Source: Tyzzerella sp.
GTDB lineage: Bacteria > Bacillota > Clostridia > Lachnospirales > Anaerotignaceae
Direction: 5' to 3'
Assembly (NCBI GenBank): GCA_019415525.1
Contig: DXZA01000010.1
Location: 1-32,103 of the forward strand
Length of the DNA stretch: 32,103 nucleotides
A program made the translations under genes and the position numbers. The notes beneath the pieces are model-generated. The model made no database searches. It saw only the letters and a list, made by a program, of their open reading frames with translations, and was not told where the DNA came from. Shown one piece after another: positions 8,726 to 16,730 of the stretch. Each line of letters opens with the position of its first letter. Position 1 is the first letter of the stretch.

Positions 8726-9532
8726 TTATACTTCACAAATTCCAAGTATTAATCTTAATACCATATTCGATTGATGACTTGCACATATATTCACACGTGG
8801 AGCCATAAGACCTCGTCCTTCTTGTGATTCATATACCCCATCACCACAAATATATAAATTTTTAAATTTTTTAATTGTTTTTATTATATTTGAACTTTCA
8901 TATCCAGCCATACCTGACGAAGCAACTATTTTTTTATTAGGCATATATTCCATAACTGTATTTACAAGTTCTGCTTTACATATAGGATTATCAAAAGCCT
9001 CACAAATAATTTCATAGTCTTTCAAAATTTCAACTATATTATTTTTATCAATATAAATATTTTTAACATCAACATCTATATAAGGATTTATATCATTAAT
9101 TTGCATTTTTAATGCTTCCGTTTTATACAATCCTAAGTGCTTTATATAATAATTTTGTCTATTTAAATTACTTGGTTCAACAACATCAAAATCTATAAGC
9201 AAAAGTTTTCCTACACCTGTTCTAGCAAGCATAATAGCTATATTTGAACCTAGTCCCCCAAGACCACATATTGCAACATTTGCTTTTTTAACTTTTTCAT
9301 ATACAAAAGGTGTATGTCTTGACATCATCATATACTCCAAAATATCTTTTGAAGGCATTACACCTTTTTTTAACATAGTTATCATATCTCCATTTTTTAA
9401 AACTTTATTTTCATTTGTCTGAAAACCATTGAGTATAATAACATCTGCATCATAATAATATTTTTTTTTAAATTCAAAAAGAGTTATTCCATCTTTTTCT
9501 AAAACTTCTTTACCATTAAAAATAATATTCAA
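8726..9532 (-). CDS. thiF: ThiS adenylyltransferase ThiF with N-terminal ThiS-like domain
   Basis: The protein has 268 residues. Residues 1-60 resemble a ThiS ubiquitin fold but lack a C-terminal Gly-Gly, and from about residue 75 there is an E1-like adenylation domain with the ATP loop ICGLGGLGSN, DFDVVEPSNLNRQ, and AFDN. It adenylates the C-terminus of ThiS so that sulfur can be loaded. The zinc-binding CxxC pairs of E. coli ThiF are not seen, matching the shorter clostridial ThiF type with a fused ThiS-like domain. The start is TTG at 9532: no ATG is near and GGAGGAGG lies eight bases upstream. That ribosome binding site is formed by the last Gly codons of thiS. Confidence 0.9.
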   Translation of the reverse strand: MNIIFNGKEVLEKDGITLFEFKKKYYYDADVIILNGFQTNENKVLKNGDMITMLKKGVMPSKDILEYMMMSRHTPFVYEKVKKANVAICGLGGLGSNIAIMLARTGVGKLLLIDFDVVEPSNLNRQNYYIKHLGLYKTEALKMQINDINPYIDVDVKNIYIDKNNIVEILKDYEIICEAFDNPICKAELVNTVMEYMPNKKIVASSGMAGYESSNIIKTIKKFKNLYICGDGVYESQEGRGLMAPRVNICASHQSNMVLRLILGICEV

Positions 9533-9537
9533 CTTTA

Positions 9538-9732
9538 TCAGCCTCCTCCTACAAAGCTGACAACTTCCATAGTATATTCATTTTTTAAAACTGTATCTTT
9601 ATACTGACTTTTAGGAATAATATCACCATTAAGCTCAACAGCTATTTTAAGAGTATCGTATCCTTGCAATATTAAAAAATCATATAATAAAATATTATCC
9701 TTTATTTCAATATTTTCGCCATTAACTTTCAC
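9538..9732 (-). CDS. thiS: Sulfur carrier protein ThiS
   Basis: This small ubiquitin-fold protein of 64 residues ends in FVGGG, so it has the free C-terminal Gly-Gly needed for adenylation by ThiF and thiocarboxylate formation. I place the start at GTG 9732 (MKVNGENIEIKDN, the usual ThiS beginning) because GGAG lies nine bases upstream. The ATG at 9741 directly abuts that GGAG, which leaves no spacing. It is the first gene of the operon, immediately downstream of the riboswitch terminator. Confidence 0.92.
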   Translation of the reverse strand: MKVNGENIEIKDNILLYDFLILQGYDTLKIAVELNGDIIPKSQYKDTVLKNEYTMEVVSFVGGG

Positions 9733-9751
9733 TTTTCTCATCTCCTTTTAT

Positions 9752-9790
9752 AAAATAAAAAAGACTTTTCCAAACATAGGAAAAGTCTTT
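9752..9790 (-). terminator. Riboswitch expression platform: intrinsic terminator before thiS
   Basis: On the minus strand AAGACTTTTCC and GGAAAAGTCTT form an 11-bp stem with a seven-base loop, followed by TTTTTATTTT. It lies between the TPP aptamer and thiS, as expected for transcription termination when TPP is bound. Confidence 0.9.
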
Positions 9791-9828
9791 AAAAATCTTA
9801 AACATGATAAAAAAACTATATCATTAAT

Positions 9829-9926
9829 CAAAGAAACTCCCTACGTAGGCACTAACCTTACAGGTTCAATGAGTAAGAGGACAACACCTCACTCTCAGCT
9901 GATTTAATCAGCTCCCCAGTTCTAAA
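9829..9926 (-). ncRNA. TPP riboswitch (THI element) of the thi operon
   Basis: Reading the minus strand, the aptamer shows ACTGGGGAGCTG, the conserved CTGAGA (complement of 9893-9898), an extended P3 arm, then TTGAACCTG and ACGTAGGGAGT, which are the pyrimidine- and pyrophosphate-sensor segments of the thi box in the right order. It sits about 40 bases upstream of a terminator and just before thiS, so high TPP should switch the operon off. Boundaries are approximate by a few bases. Confidence 0.95.
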
Positions 9927-9948
9927 AATATATTAAATTTATACTGTG

Positions 9949-9977
9949 ATTATATGACCTAAAATTAATAAAGTCAA
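9949..9977 (-). promoter_or_regulatory. Sigma-A promoter of the thi operon
   Basis: On the minus strand TTGACT (9977-9972) and TATAAT (9954-9949) are separated by 17 bases. Transcription would start near 9942, about 15-20 bases ahead of the riboswitch aptamer, which fits well. Confidence 0.75.
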
Positions 9978-9995
9978 TAAAAATTTTATTAAAAA

Positions 9996-10793
9996 TTATT
10001 TTTTATTAATTAATTTATACATAATAAAACGCTTTTTATACTTTAAATATGCACTTTTTGATATATTATTAATTATAGAAATATTTCCAATTGAAGAAGC
10101 TATTCCTGCTATCATAATCCCTTGAATAATTTTTGTACCACAAACAGATTTCGATACTATTTTAGATATTTCATATTCCATATCTTTTAATGTTGTAGTA
10201 ATATTTTTTCCTGTTTCTATAGATTTTGCAATATCATCGCAAAACAAAGAATATTTTTGTTTTTGTGAAGTTTCACAAAGAGCAAATCCTATTATTGAAA
10301 GTACAAAAATCTTTTCACATTCTTTTTCATATGAATATCCATATTTTAAAGCAGTAGTATAAATAACTCTTAACATCTCACCAACAAAAACAGGTATATC
10401 AGGCATACCAACACCAAAAGTTCCTAATGCAACACTTTTTATACCTGTTAATACAGAAGATATATTATTAGAAAATTTGACTGATTTATCAAATTTTCTT
10501 AATGTTTTTTTAGTTTTTTTCAAATTAAATTCTTCTTTATTCTTTATATATTCATTTTTTGATTTTTCTTTAGAATATGTTTTTTCTATTACATCAATAC
10601 CTTCTTCAAATATAAACTCAAAAGCAGATTGAAAAACGGCCTCTGTCATTATTTGAACTTTTTCTGGTGTTTTATTTTCTATAATATTATTAAAAAGCTC
10701 TCTTTCATTTTTCATAAATTGTGAATGTTTATTTTGTATAAATTTTGCCTCTTCCTTTAATAAAATATTTAATTCCTTTTCCTTTAATGTCAT
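9996..10793 (-). CDS. EcsC family protein
   Basis: The 265-residue protein has a charged, helical N-terminal half and a later segment resembling EcsC: GIKSVALGTFGVGMPDIPVFVGEMLRVIYTTALKYGYSYE region (about residues 115-155), then a small hydrophobic glycine-rich stretch (GIMIAGIASSIGN) and a lysine-rich tail. EcsC-domain proteins are peripheral or weakly membrane-associated. Bacillus EcsC is encoded with the EcsAB ABC transporter, but no transporter is adjacent here and the biochemical role is unknown. AGAGGTGG lies five bases before the ATG. A terminator separates it from the Rrf2-type gene upstream, so its expression may depend on read-through or an unseen promoter. Confidence 0.75.
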   Translation of the reverse strand: MTLKEKELNILLKEEAKFIQNKHSQFMKNERELFNNIIENKTPEKVQIMTEAVFQSAFEFIFEEGIDVIEKTYSKEKSKNEYIKNKEEFNLKKTKKTLRKFDKSVKFSNNISSVLTGIKSVALGTFGVGMPDIPVFVGEMLRVIYTTALKYGYSYEKECEKIFVLSIIGFALCETSQKQKYSLFCDDIAKSIETGKNITTTLKDMEYEISKIVSKSVCGTKIIQGIMIAGIASSIGNISIINNISKSAYLKYKKRFIMYKLINKK

Positions 10794-10810
10794 AATACCA
10801 CCTCTAAAAA

Positions 10811-10833
10811 AGGCAGAGTTTATAACTCTGCCA
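10811..10833 (-). terminator. Intrinsic terminator after the Rrf2-type gene
   Basis: Minus strand: GGCAGAGTT, three-base loop, AACTCTGCC, then TTTTTT. It lies in the 51-base gap between the Rrf2-type gene and the EcsC-family gene and probably ends most of the pfp-rrf2 transcript. Confidence 0.88.
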
Positions 10834-10844
10834 AAATAATACTT

Positions 10845-11249
10845 TTATATAAATTCTATAAAAGGTACTCTCCTTAATTCTTCCTTGAGAACAGAATTTA
10901 TTCTTCTAAATTCTTTGTTCATTTTACAATGTTTTCCATCACTATTATGAACACAAGAAACACCATCTTTAAGACATAAGTTTACACTATTATAGTCTGA
11001 TTCATTTTCGATGGCCATAAGAATATCATACATTGTAAGAGTATTAAGGTCTGCCTCAAGACAATATCCTCCACCTGCACCTCTTATTATTTTTATAATA
11101 TTTTTTTCGCTTAATTTTTTAAGGATTTTATATGCAAACTGAATAGGTATATTTTCAATTTCACATATTTGTTTGATATTAAGTCTTTTACCTCCTGACA
11201 ATGCTCTTACAGTACGCATTGCATAATCTGTTTCTCTTGTTATAAGCAT
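10845..11249 (-). CDS. Rrf2 family transcriptional regulator
   Basis: The 134-residue protein starts with MLITRETDYAMRTVRAL, the typical Rrf2 beginning, followed by a winged helix (IKQICEIENIPIQFAYKILKKL) and the GAGGGYCL wing. Three cysteines (Cys92, Cys99, Cys108) fall in the same C-terminal region that holds the [2Fe-2S] cluster in IscR-type members, though with slightly longer spacing (CX6CX8C). This makes an iron-sulfur or redox sensor plausible. The gene starts 16 bases after the phosphofructokinase stop on the same strand, so the two are probably co-transcribed. GAGGTG precedes the ATG. No isc/suf genes are in the window, so the target is not indicated. Confidence 0.88.
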   Translation of the reverse strand: MLITRETDYAMRTVRALSGGKRLNIKQICEIENIPIQFAYKILKKLSEKNIIKIIRGAGGGYCLEADLNTLTMYDILMAIENESDYNSVNLCLKDGVSCVHNSDGKHCKMNKEFRRINSVLKEELRRVPFIEFI

Positions 11250-11265
11250 ACATACACCTCAAATA

Positions 11266-12486
11266 TTACTTTATTACTATTGTTTCAGGTATACCACCTT
11301 TATATTTTAATGGAAGTTCTCCCTGTATAAGAGGATATAAATAGTCTATAAGTTCTTGCTTTACATCATTGCCTTCTTCATTTATCCATTCTAAAGGAAC
11401 TTGCTTCACTTTATTAGCAATTTTTGATATATCAACAAAGTCAACTTCAACTTCATATCCATTTTTTTCACTTCTTAAAAACACACCAACTTTTCCTTCT
11501 CCGCCTTCTGTAACAAATTTAGCTGTTTCATAACCAATAAGCTTTGACTCTTCTATATCTGTTTTACTAGCTATATGTGCAGCACATCTTTGCATAAGAG
11601 AAAGCTCTATACTTCGAACTTTACATCCAATTTCTCTTTTTACGATATTTTTTAGAACATATCCTACTCCTGCTAATTCAACATGCCCAAAAGCATCTTT
11701 TTTTCTGTCACCAACTTCTGCAATATATCTACCTTCAGCATTTTTTACGCCTTCACTTACAGCAACTATTATAGTTTTCTTTTCAGATATTTTTTTCTTT
11801 ACATCATTAACAAATTGGTTTATATCAAAAGGTCTTTCACACAAATATATTAAATCTGGAACATGATGACCATTTGTTCTGGCAAGACATGAAGCAGCAG
11901 TAAGCCAACCAGCATCTCTTCCCATAATTTCTACAATATTAACAGTAGGTACAGCATAAACATCTCCATCATATCCAAGCTCTGATATTGTTGTTGCAAT
12001 ATATTTTGCAGCAGAACCAAATCCTGGAGTATGGTCTGTTTCACAAAGGTCATTATCTATTGTTTTTGGAGCACCCATAACTTTTATGTCATCAATACCC
12101 TTATACCTACAATATTCAGAAACTTTATATACAGTATCCATAGAGTCATTTCCACCTATATATATAAAATATCCTATATTATATTTACGTAAAATGTCAA
12201 TAAGTATTTTATATTCACTTTCATCCTCTTTATAGTCTGCAAGCTTCTTTCTACAACTACCTAAGGCAGCTGCAGGTGTCATAGCAAGAATGTCAAGTTT
12301 TTCTTCTGTATCAAGTATAGGATTAAGTTCTTTTATATAGCCTTCAAGTATGCCTTTTATACCATGAAAACCTCCATAAACTTTATCAATCTTTTCACTT
12401 TTAAAAGCAAACTTACAGATTCCTGCTAATGTAGCATTTATTGCGGAAGAAGGGCCTCCTGATTGTGCAACTATTAAATTTTTCAT
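11266..12486 (-). CDS. pfp: 6-phosphofructokinase, pyrophosphate-dependent type
   Basis: The enzyme phosphorylates fructose 6-phosphate at C1 in glycolysis. I start at the ATG at 12486 (406 residues, MKNLIVAQSGGPSSAINA), preceded by AAAGGTAG; in-frame upstream codons encode a non-conserved extension. Phosphoryl-donor residues point to pyrophosphate: GGNDS (residues 111-115) has Asp where ATP enzymes have the second Gly of GGDGS, and PKTIDND (140-146) has Lys where ATP enzymes have Gly. MGRDAGWLTAASCLAR is also typical of the long PPi-type clade. With PPi the reaction is reversible. It is followed after 16 bases by an Rrf2-type regulator. Confidence 0.88.
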   Translation of the reverse strand: MKNLIVAQSGGPSSAINATLAGICKFAFKSEKIDKVYGGFHGIKGILEGYIKELNPILDTEEKLDILAMTPAAALGSCRKKLADYKEDESEYKILIDILRKYNIGYFIYIGGNDSMDTVYKVSEYCRYKGIDDIKVMGAPKTIDNDLCETDHTPGFGSAAKYIATTISELGYDGDVYAVPTVNIVEIMGRDAGWLTAASCLARTNGHHVPDLIYLCERPFDINQFVNDVKKKISEKKTIIVAVSEGVKNAEGRYIAEVGDRKKDAFGHVELAGVGYVLKNIVKREIGCKVRSIELSLMQRCAAHIASKTDIEESKLIGYETAKFVTEGGEGKVGVFLRSEKNGYEVEVDFVDISKIANKVKQVPLEWINEEGNDVKQELIDYLYPLIQGELPLKYKGGIPETIVIK

Positions 12487-12548
12487 AATTGTATTATCTA
12501 CCTTTCGCATTGATGTTATTGATAAAAATATGATTACTAGCATTTTAC

Positions 12549-12578
12549 ATTATAACACAAAAATATACACTCTGTTAA
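12549..12578 (-). promoter_or_regulatory. Putative sigma-A promoter of pfp
   Basis: Minus strand: TTAACA (12578-12573) and TATAAT (12554-12549) with 18-base spacing. Transcription would begin near 12542, 55 bases before the pfp start. Confidence 0.55.
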
Positions 12579-12612
12579 TAAAATTTAGAATATCTTGTCT
12601 GACAAAATAAAT

Positions 12613-12642
12613 AAAAAACACAGACATATGTCTGTGTTTTTT
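12613..12642. terminator. Terminator after amt, perfect 30-bp palindrome
   Basis: The perfect palindrome consists of ACACAGACAT and its complement flanked by A and T runs, and continues into TTTATTT on the plus strand. It lies just beyond the amt stop on the minus strand and can act in both directions. Confidence 0.88.
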
Positions 12643-12648
12643 ATTTAT

Positions 12649-14346
12649 TTAATCTTCATCTTGTAATGCGTAGTAACCTTCTTCACCTGTTCGTATCTTT
12701 ATTACGTTTTCAACATCATATACGAATATTTTTCCATCTCCTATATGACCTGTAAAAAGTATTTCTTTTGCTGTATCTATAACAGTTTCAACTGGTATTT
12801 TACATACAACCATTTCAAGTTTTACTTTAGGTCTTAATGCAGCATCAACTTCTATACCACGATAGTATTCACTATTACCCTTCTGCATACCATATCCTAA
12901 TACCTGTGTTACAGTAAGACCTGTAATACCAATTCCATTAAGTGCATTTTTAAGTTTTTCAAATTTATTCTGATTTGTAATGATAACTATTTTTGTTAAT
13001 TTATCATTTTCATTTGAACTGTTTAATTTTGTAGGAACATGATGCACTGTAACTGCTTCTTCAATATTATTAGTTGACTCTTTTTTGAAATTTGCTCCAA
13101 ATACTGTTTCTCTAGGTATTGTAAAACCAGCATAACTACTTTCAAGATTATGTTCTTTAATATCAAGACCAAGTATTTCTTCTTCTTCAGAAACACGAAG
13201 ACCTATTGTATTTTTAATAATCTGGAATACTATTGTCATTGTTACAGCAACCCATATAGCAACTGATATAACACCTATAAGCTGTACTCCAATGAATGAA
13301 AATCCACCGCCATATAAAAGACCACCATCAGTAGCAAATACACCTGTAAGAATTGTACCTGTAGCACCACACATACCATGAACACCGACAGCACCAACAG
13401 GGTCATCAACTTTTAATATTTTATCTACAAATTCAATACCAAAAACTACTACAAAGCCTGCAATAATACCTATAACAGCAGAACCACCAACAGAAACCAT
13501 ATCACAGCCTGCTGTTAGTGCTACAAGACCTGCTAAAGTACCATTTAAAGTCATTGAAACATCAGGTTTTTTGTATCTTATCCAAGTTATAAGCATAACT
13601 GTAATTGAAGCTACAGCGGCTGACATATTTGTTGTAACAAATATTGAACCCATTTTTATAAGAGTTTCGTCACCTTCTGCACTTACTGTTGAACAACCAT
13701 TAAATCCAAACCAACAGAACCATAATATAAATACTCCAAGAGCTGCTATTGTAAGGTTATGACCAAGAATTGCTTTAGGTTTTCCATCTGCTGTATATTT
13801 TCCAATACGTGGTCCAAGTGTTTTTGCACCAATAAATGCAGCAATACCACCAACCATATGAACAGCTGTTGAACCTGCAAAATCGTGGAAACCAAGCTCT
13901 GCAAGCCAACCGCCTCCCCAAATCCAATGACCGGATACAGGATAAATTATTGCACTGATAATAAAACTATAAATACAATATGATGAAAATTTTGTTCTTT
14001 CTGCCATTGCACCAGAAACTATTGTTGCTGCTGTAGCACAAAAAACTGTTTGAAATATAAGAAATGCAAAAAATGGAACTCCTGCTGGTAACACAGATGA
14101 ATAATCACCTTTTGTAAAAAAATCTATTCCACCAAAAAATGGTGATGTAGAACCAAACATTATTCCAAAACCTGTAATCCAAAATATAGGTGTACCTATA
14201 CTAAAGTCCATAAGGTTTTTCATTATAATATTACCTGCGTTTTTTGCTCGTGTAAGACCTGCCTCAAGTATTGCAAAACCTGCCTGCATAAAGAATACAA
14301 GTGCAGCCCCAAATAATACCCATATGGTATTTACTGATGAAAACAT
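12649..14346 (-). CDS. amt: Ammonium transporter fused to a PII signalling domain (Amt-GlnK)
   Basis: The protein has 565 residues. Residues 1-400 are an 11-helix Amt channel with the pore His pair in STAVHMVGG and VGVHGMCG and the C-terminal GLDIKEHNLESSYAGF segment. After a linker (about 400-447), residues 448-565 are a complete PII domain with the T-loop region QKGNSEYYRGIEVDAALRPK and the signature GHIGDGKIFVYDVENVIKIR. In most bacteria PII/GlnK is a separate trimer that plugs the Amt pore; here it is tethered. The usual uridylylation Tyr51 position is Val, so control is probably by ATP/ADP and 2-oxoglutarate only. GGGGGAG precedes the ATG. It follows glutamine synthetase III by 100 bases, with a hexaloop/terminator leader between. 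Confidence 0.95.
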   Translation of the reverse strand: MFSSVNTIWVLFGAALVFFMQAGFAILEAGLTRAKNAGNIIMKNLMDFSIGTPIFWITGFGIMFGSTSPFFGGIDFFTKGDYSSVLPAGVPFFAFLIFQTVFCATAATIVSGAMAERTKFSSYCIYSFIISAIIYPVSGHWIWGGGWLAELGFHDFAGSTAVHMVGGIAAFIGAKTLGPRIGKYTADGKPKAILGHNLTIAALGVFILWFCWFGFNGCSTVSAEGDETLIKMGSIFVTTNMSAAVASITVMLITWIRYKKPDVSMTLNGTLAGLVALTAGCDMVSVGGSAVIGIIAGFVVVFGIEFVDKILKVDDPVGAVGVHGMCGATGTILTGVFATDGGLLYGGGFSFIGVQLIGVISVAIWVAVTMTIVFQIIKNTIGLRVSEEEEILGLDIKEHNLESSYAGFTIPRETVFGANFKKESTNNIEEAVTVHHVPTKLNSSNENDKLTKIVIITNQNKFEKLKNALNGIGITGLTVTQVLGYGMQKGNSEYYRGIEVDAALRPKVKLEMVVCKIPVETVIDTAKEILFTGHIGDGKIFVYDVENVIKIRTGEEGYYALQDED

Positions 14347-14360
14347 TTTAACTCCCCCTA

Positions 14361-14400
14361 ATTAAAAAAAGCGTGTATTTTATATTTAAAAAATACACGC
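14361..14400 (-). terminator. Intrinsic terminator in the amt leader
   Basis: Minus strand: GCGTGTATTTT, eight-base loop, AAAATACACGC, then TTTTTTTAAT. It lies between the glutamine synthetase III stop and the amt start, 15 bases from the amt ATG, so it must be passed for amt to be expressed. It overlaps the hexaloop hairpin at 14392-14410. Confidence 0.88.
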
Positions 14401-14410
14401 CTTTGTGATT
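14392..14410 (-). promoter_or_regulatory. Candidate ANTAR-type hexaloop hairpin in the amt leader
   Basis: Minus strand: AATCAC, loop AAAGGC, GTG-T-ATT, that is three pairs, one bulged T, three pairs. The six-base loop has A at position 1 and G at position 4. Its 3' arm (and the end of its loop) is the 5' arm of the terminator at 14361-14400, so the two structures exclude each other. The stem is the weakest of the three such elements in the window. Confidence 0.5.
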
Positions 14411-14446
14411 ATATTTATATATTTAGTTCATTAAGAACATAGATTT

Positions 14447-16540
14447 TTAAAGAATACTAAATAAAAGCTCACCGTATCTTGGATATGGCCAATATTTATC
14501 TCCTACTATAACTTCAGCTCTATCTGCAACCGCTCTAAGTTCATTCATTGCAGTAATAACTACATCTTTATAATAATTTGCTTCATTCTGTATTCCTTCA
14601 ATATCTTTAACATCAATTATAGCATTTTCAAGTTTTTCTGTATTTTCAATAATCATTGATGTTATATATGAAAGTTCTTCAACAACTTCTTTTTCTTTAC
14701 ATTTTGAAATATCAATTCCTATACCTTGTTTTGCTGTAAGTGTATCTGTAATATTCTTTGTATAGTTAATTACAGCAGGAAGTATACTTCTTCTTGCCAT
14801 TTCAATCATTGTAAGAGCCTCAATATTAAGTGTTTTACAATAATTTTCAAGAAGAATTTCATATCTTGAATGAAGTTCTGCTTCTGTAAATATATTATGT
14901 TTTGTAAAAAGTTTTATACTCTTTTCAGATACAAAGTATGGAAGTGAGTCTGGAGTTGTTCTAAGGTTAAGAAGACCTCTTCTTGCAGCCTCTTCTTCCC
15001 ATTCTTTACTATATCCATCACCATTGAATATAATTCTCTTATGGTCAATTATTGTTCTCTTAATAAGTGCATTTAATGCTACATTAAAATCAGTTGCCTT
15101 TTCAAGTTCATCTGCAAACTGATCTAAAACTTCTGCAACAATTGTATTTAAAACAATATTTGGTCCTGAAACAGAAACTGTTGAACCAAGCATACGGAAT
15201 TCAAATTTATTTCCTGTAAAAGCAAATGGTGATGTTCTATTTCTATCTGTTGTATCTTTAAAGAAATGAGGAAGAACATGAACACCTATTTCCATTTCTT
15301 CTTTATCTTTCTGTTCAAACTCTGTACCTTTTTCTATTGAATCAAGAACTGCCTGAAGTTCGTCACCAACAAACATAGAAACAATAGCTGGAGGTGCTTC
15401 GTTTGCTCCAAGTCTATGGTCATTTCCAGCACCAGCAACAGAAACTCTTAAAAGGTCCTGATAATCATCAACAGCTTTAATTACAGCTGCAAGGAAAAGT
15501 AAGAACTGTGCATTTTCTTTTGGAGATTCTCCTGGTTCAAGAAGATTTATACCTGTATCTGTTGAAATTGACCAGTTATTATGTTTTCCACTTCCATTTA
15601 CACCTGCAAAAGGTTTTTCATGAAGAAGACAAGTCATACCATGTTTCTGTGCAACCTTTTTAAGCATTTCCATTGTAAGCTGATTATGGTCAGCAGCAAT
15701 ATTTGTTGTTGTAAATATTGGTGCAAGTTCGTGCTGAGCAGGAGCAACTTCATTATGCTCTGTTTTTGCAAGAATTCCAAGTTTCCAAAGCTCTTCATTA
15801 AGGTCTTTCATAAAAGCTTTTACTCTTGGCTTAATTGTACCAAAGTAGTGGTCTTCCATCTCCTGTCCTTTTGGAGGTTTTGCACCAAAAAGAGTTCTTC
15901 CACAATATATAAGGTCTTTTCTTTGTTTGTATAATTCTTCATCAATAAGGAAATATTCCTGTTCTGGTCCTACTGTTGTATTTACTCTTGTTGTATCTGT
16001 ATCACCAAAAAGTCTTAAAATTCTTAATGCTTGTGTATTTATAACTTCCATTGAACGAAGAAGTGGTGTTTTCTTATCAAGAGCTTCTCCGCTGTATGAA
16101 CAGAAAGCTGTTGGAATACAAAGTGTATCTTCTTTTATAAATGCATAGCTTGTTGGGTCCCAAGCTGTATATCCTCTTGCTTCAAATGTAGCTCTAAGTC
16201 CACCTGAAGGGAAACTTGATGCATCAGGTTCACCCTGTATGAGTTCCTTTCCTGAAAACTCCATTATAACTCTACCATCTTCACTTGGTGATATAAAACT
16301 ATCATGTTTTTCAGCTGTAACGCCTGTCATAGGCTGGAACCAATGTGTAAAATGTGTTACTCCTCTTTCAATTGCCCAATCCTTCATAGCATTGGCAACA
16401 ACATTTGCAACTTCTCTATCAAGTGGTTTTCCTTGTGCTATACTTTTTTTCATAAGTTTATAAGTAGCTTTTGGAAGTCTTTCTTTCATTGCTTGTTCAT
16501 CAAAAACCATACTTCCAAAAATTTCAGGAACATTTATCAT
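14447..16540 (-). CDS. glnN: Glutamine synthetase type III (GSIII)
   Basis: The 697-residue cytoplasmic enzyme makes glutamine from glutamate, ammonia and ATP. Its length and sequence are those of GSIII, not of the 440-470-residue type I. The N-terminus (VPEIFGSMVFDEQAMKERLP) and the GSIII-specific signature KPFAGVNGSGKHNNWSI, then AGAGNDHRLGANEAPPAI and FRMLGSTVSVSGPN, are all intact. GGGGGA lies seven bases before the ATG. It heads a leftward unit with amt-PII and faces the glutamate synthase operon across a regulatory region. Its leader contains a hexaloop/terminator pair (16633-16689), suggesting antitermination control. A second, unrelated glutamine synthetase lies in the divergent operon. 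Confidence 0.96.
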   Translation of the reverse strand: MINVPEIFGSMVFDEQAMKERLPKATYKLMKKSIAQGKPLDREVANVVANAMKDWAIERGVTHFTHWFQPMTGVTAEKHDSFISPSEDGRVIMEFSGKELIQGEPDASSFPSGGLRATFEARGYTAWDPTSYAFIKEDTLCIPTAFCSYSGEALDKKTPLLRSMEVINTQALRILRLFGDTDTTRVNTTVGPEQEYFLIDEELYKQRKDLIYCGRTLFGAKPPKGQEMEDHYFGTIKPRVKAFMKDLNEELWKLGILAKTEHNEVAPAQHELAPIFTTTNIAADHNQLTMEMLKKVAQKHGMTCLLHEKPFAGVNGSGKHNNWSISTDTGINLLEPGESPKENAQFLLFLAAVIKAVDDYQDLLRVSVAGAGNDHRLGANEAPPAIVSMFVGDELQAVLDSIEKGTEFEQKDKEEMEIGVHVLPHFFKDTTDRNRTSPFAFTGNKFEFRMLGSTVSVSGPNIVLNTIVAEVLDQFADELEKATDFNVALNALIKRTIIDHKRIIFNGDGYSKEWEEEAARRGLLNLRTTPDSLPYFVSEKSIKLFTKHNIFTEAELHSRYEILLENYCKTLNIEALTMIEMARRSILPAVINYTKNITDTLTAKQGIGIDISKCKEKEVVEELSYITSMIIENTEKLENAIIDVKDIEGIQNEANYYKDVVITAMNELRAVADRAEVIVGDKYWPYPRYGELLFSIL

Positions 16541-16632
16541 ATCATTTTCCCCCTCAAAATTATTTAAATTAAAATTCTTTTGTACTTTATATTATTTTAT
16601 CTTTTGTAAATTTAATACTTGTCTTTTGTAAT

Positions 16633-16683
16633 AAACAAAAAAGGCACCGTGGACTATAACCTATGTATAATCCACAGCGCCTT
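16633..16683 (-). terminator. Intrinsic terminator in the glutamine synthetase III leader
   Basis: Minus strand: AAGGCGCTGTGGA pairs along 13 positions (with G-U wobbles) with TCCACGGTGCCTT, followed by TTTTGTTTAT. The inner region (TATA/TATA) extends the stem. It lies about 15-60 bases downstream of the predicted transcription start and 90 bases before the gene, so it is an attenuator and not the end of a gene. Confidence 0.88.
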
Positions 16684-16689
16684 TGCTGT
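16674..16689 (-). promoter_or_regulatory. Candidate ANTAR-type hexaloop hairpin in the GSIII leader
   Basis: Minus strand: ACAGC, loop AAAGGC, GCTGT, a perfect 5-bp stem closing a six-base loop with A1 and G4. The loop end and 3' arm are the beginning of the terminator's 5' arm (AAGGCGCTGT), so forming the hairpin prevents the terminator. It lies only about five bases after the predicted transcription start. Confidence 0.65.
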
Positions 16690-16701
16690 TTTATGGTGTT
16701 G

Positions 16702-16730
16702 ATTATATTGTCCCAAAAATAAAAAGTCAA
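16702..16730 (-). promoter_or_regulatory. Sigma-A promoter of the GSIII (and amt) transcript
   Basis: Minus strand: TTGACT (16730-16725) and a perfect TATAAT (16707-16702) with 17-base spacing. Transcription should begin near 16695, directly ahead of the hexaloop hairpin. Confidence 0.8.

Noticed and set aside
8095..8808. Long open frame (237 codons) on the plus strand opposite thiG and the end of thiF
   Set aside because: It is the antisense shadow of thiG, is low in complexity (Ser, Ile, Ala), has no ribosome binding site and resembles nothing.
15581..16567. Several plus-strand open frames opposite glutamine synthetase III
   Set aside because: They are antisense shadows of a strongly conserved gene, with Phe/Cys/Ser-rich products and no ribosome binding site.
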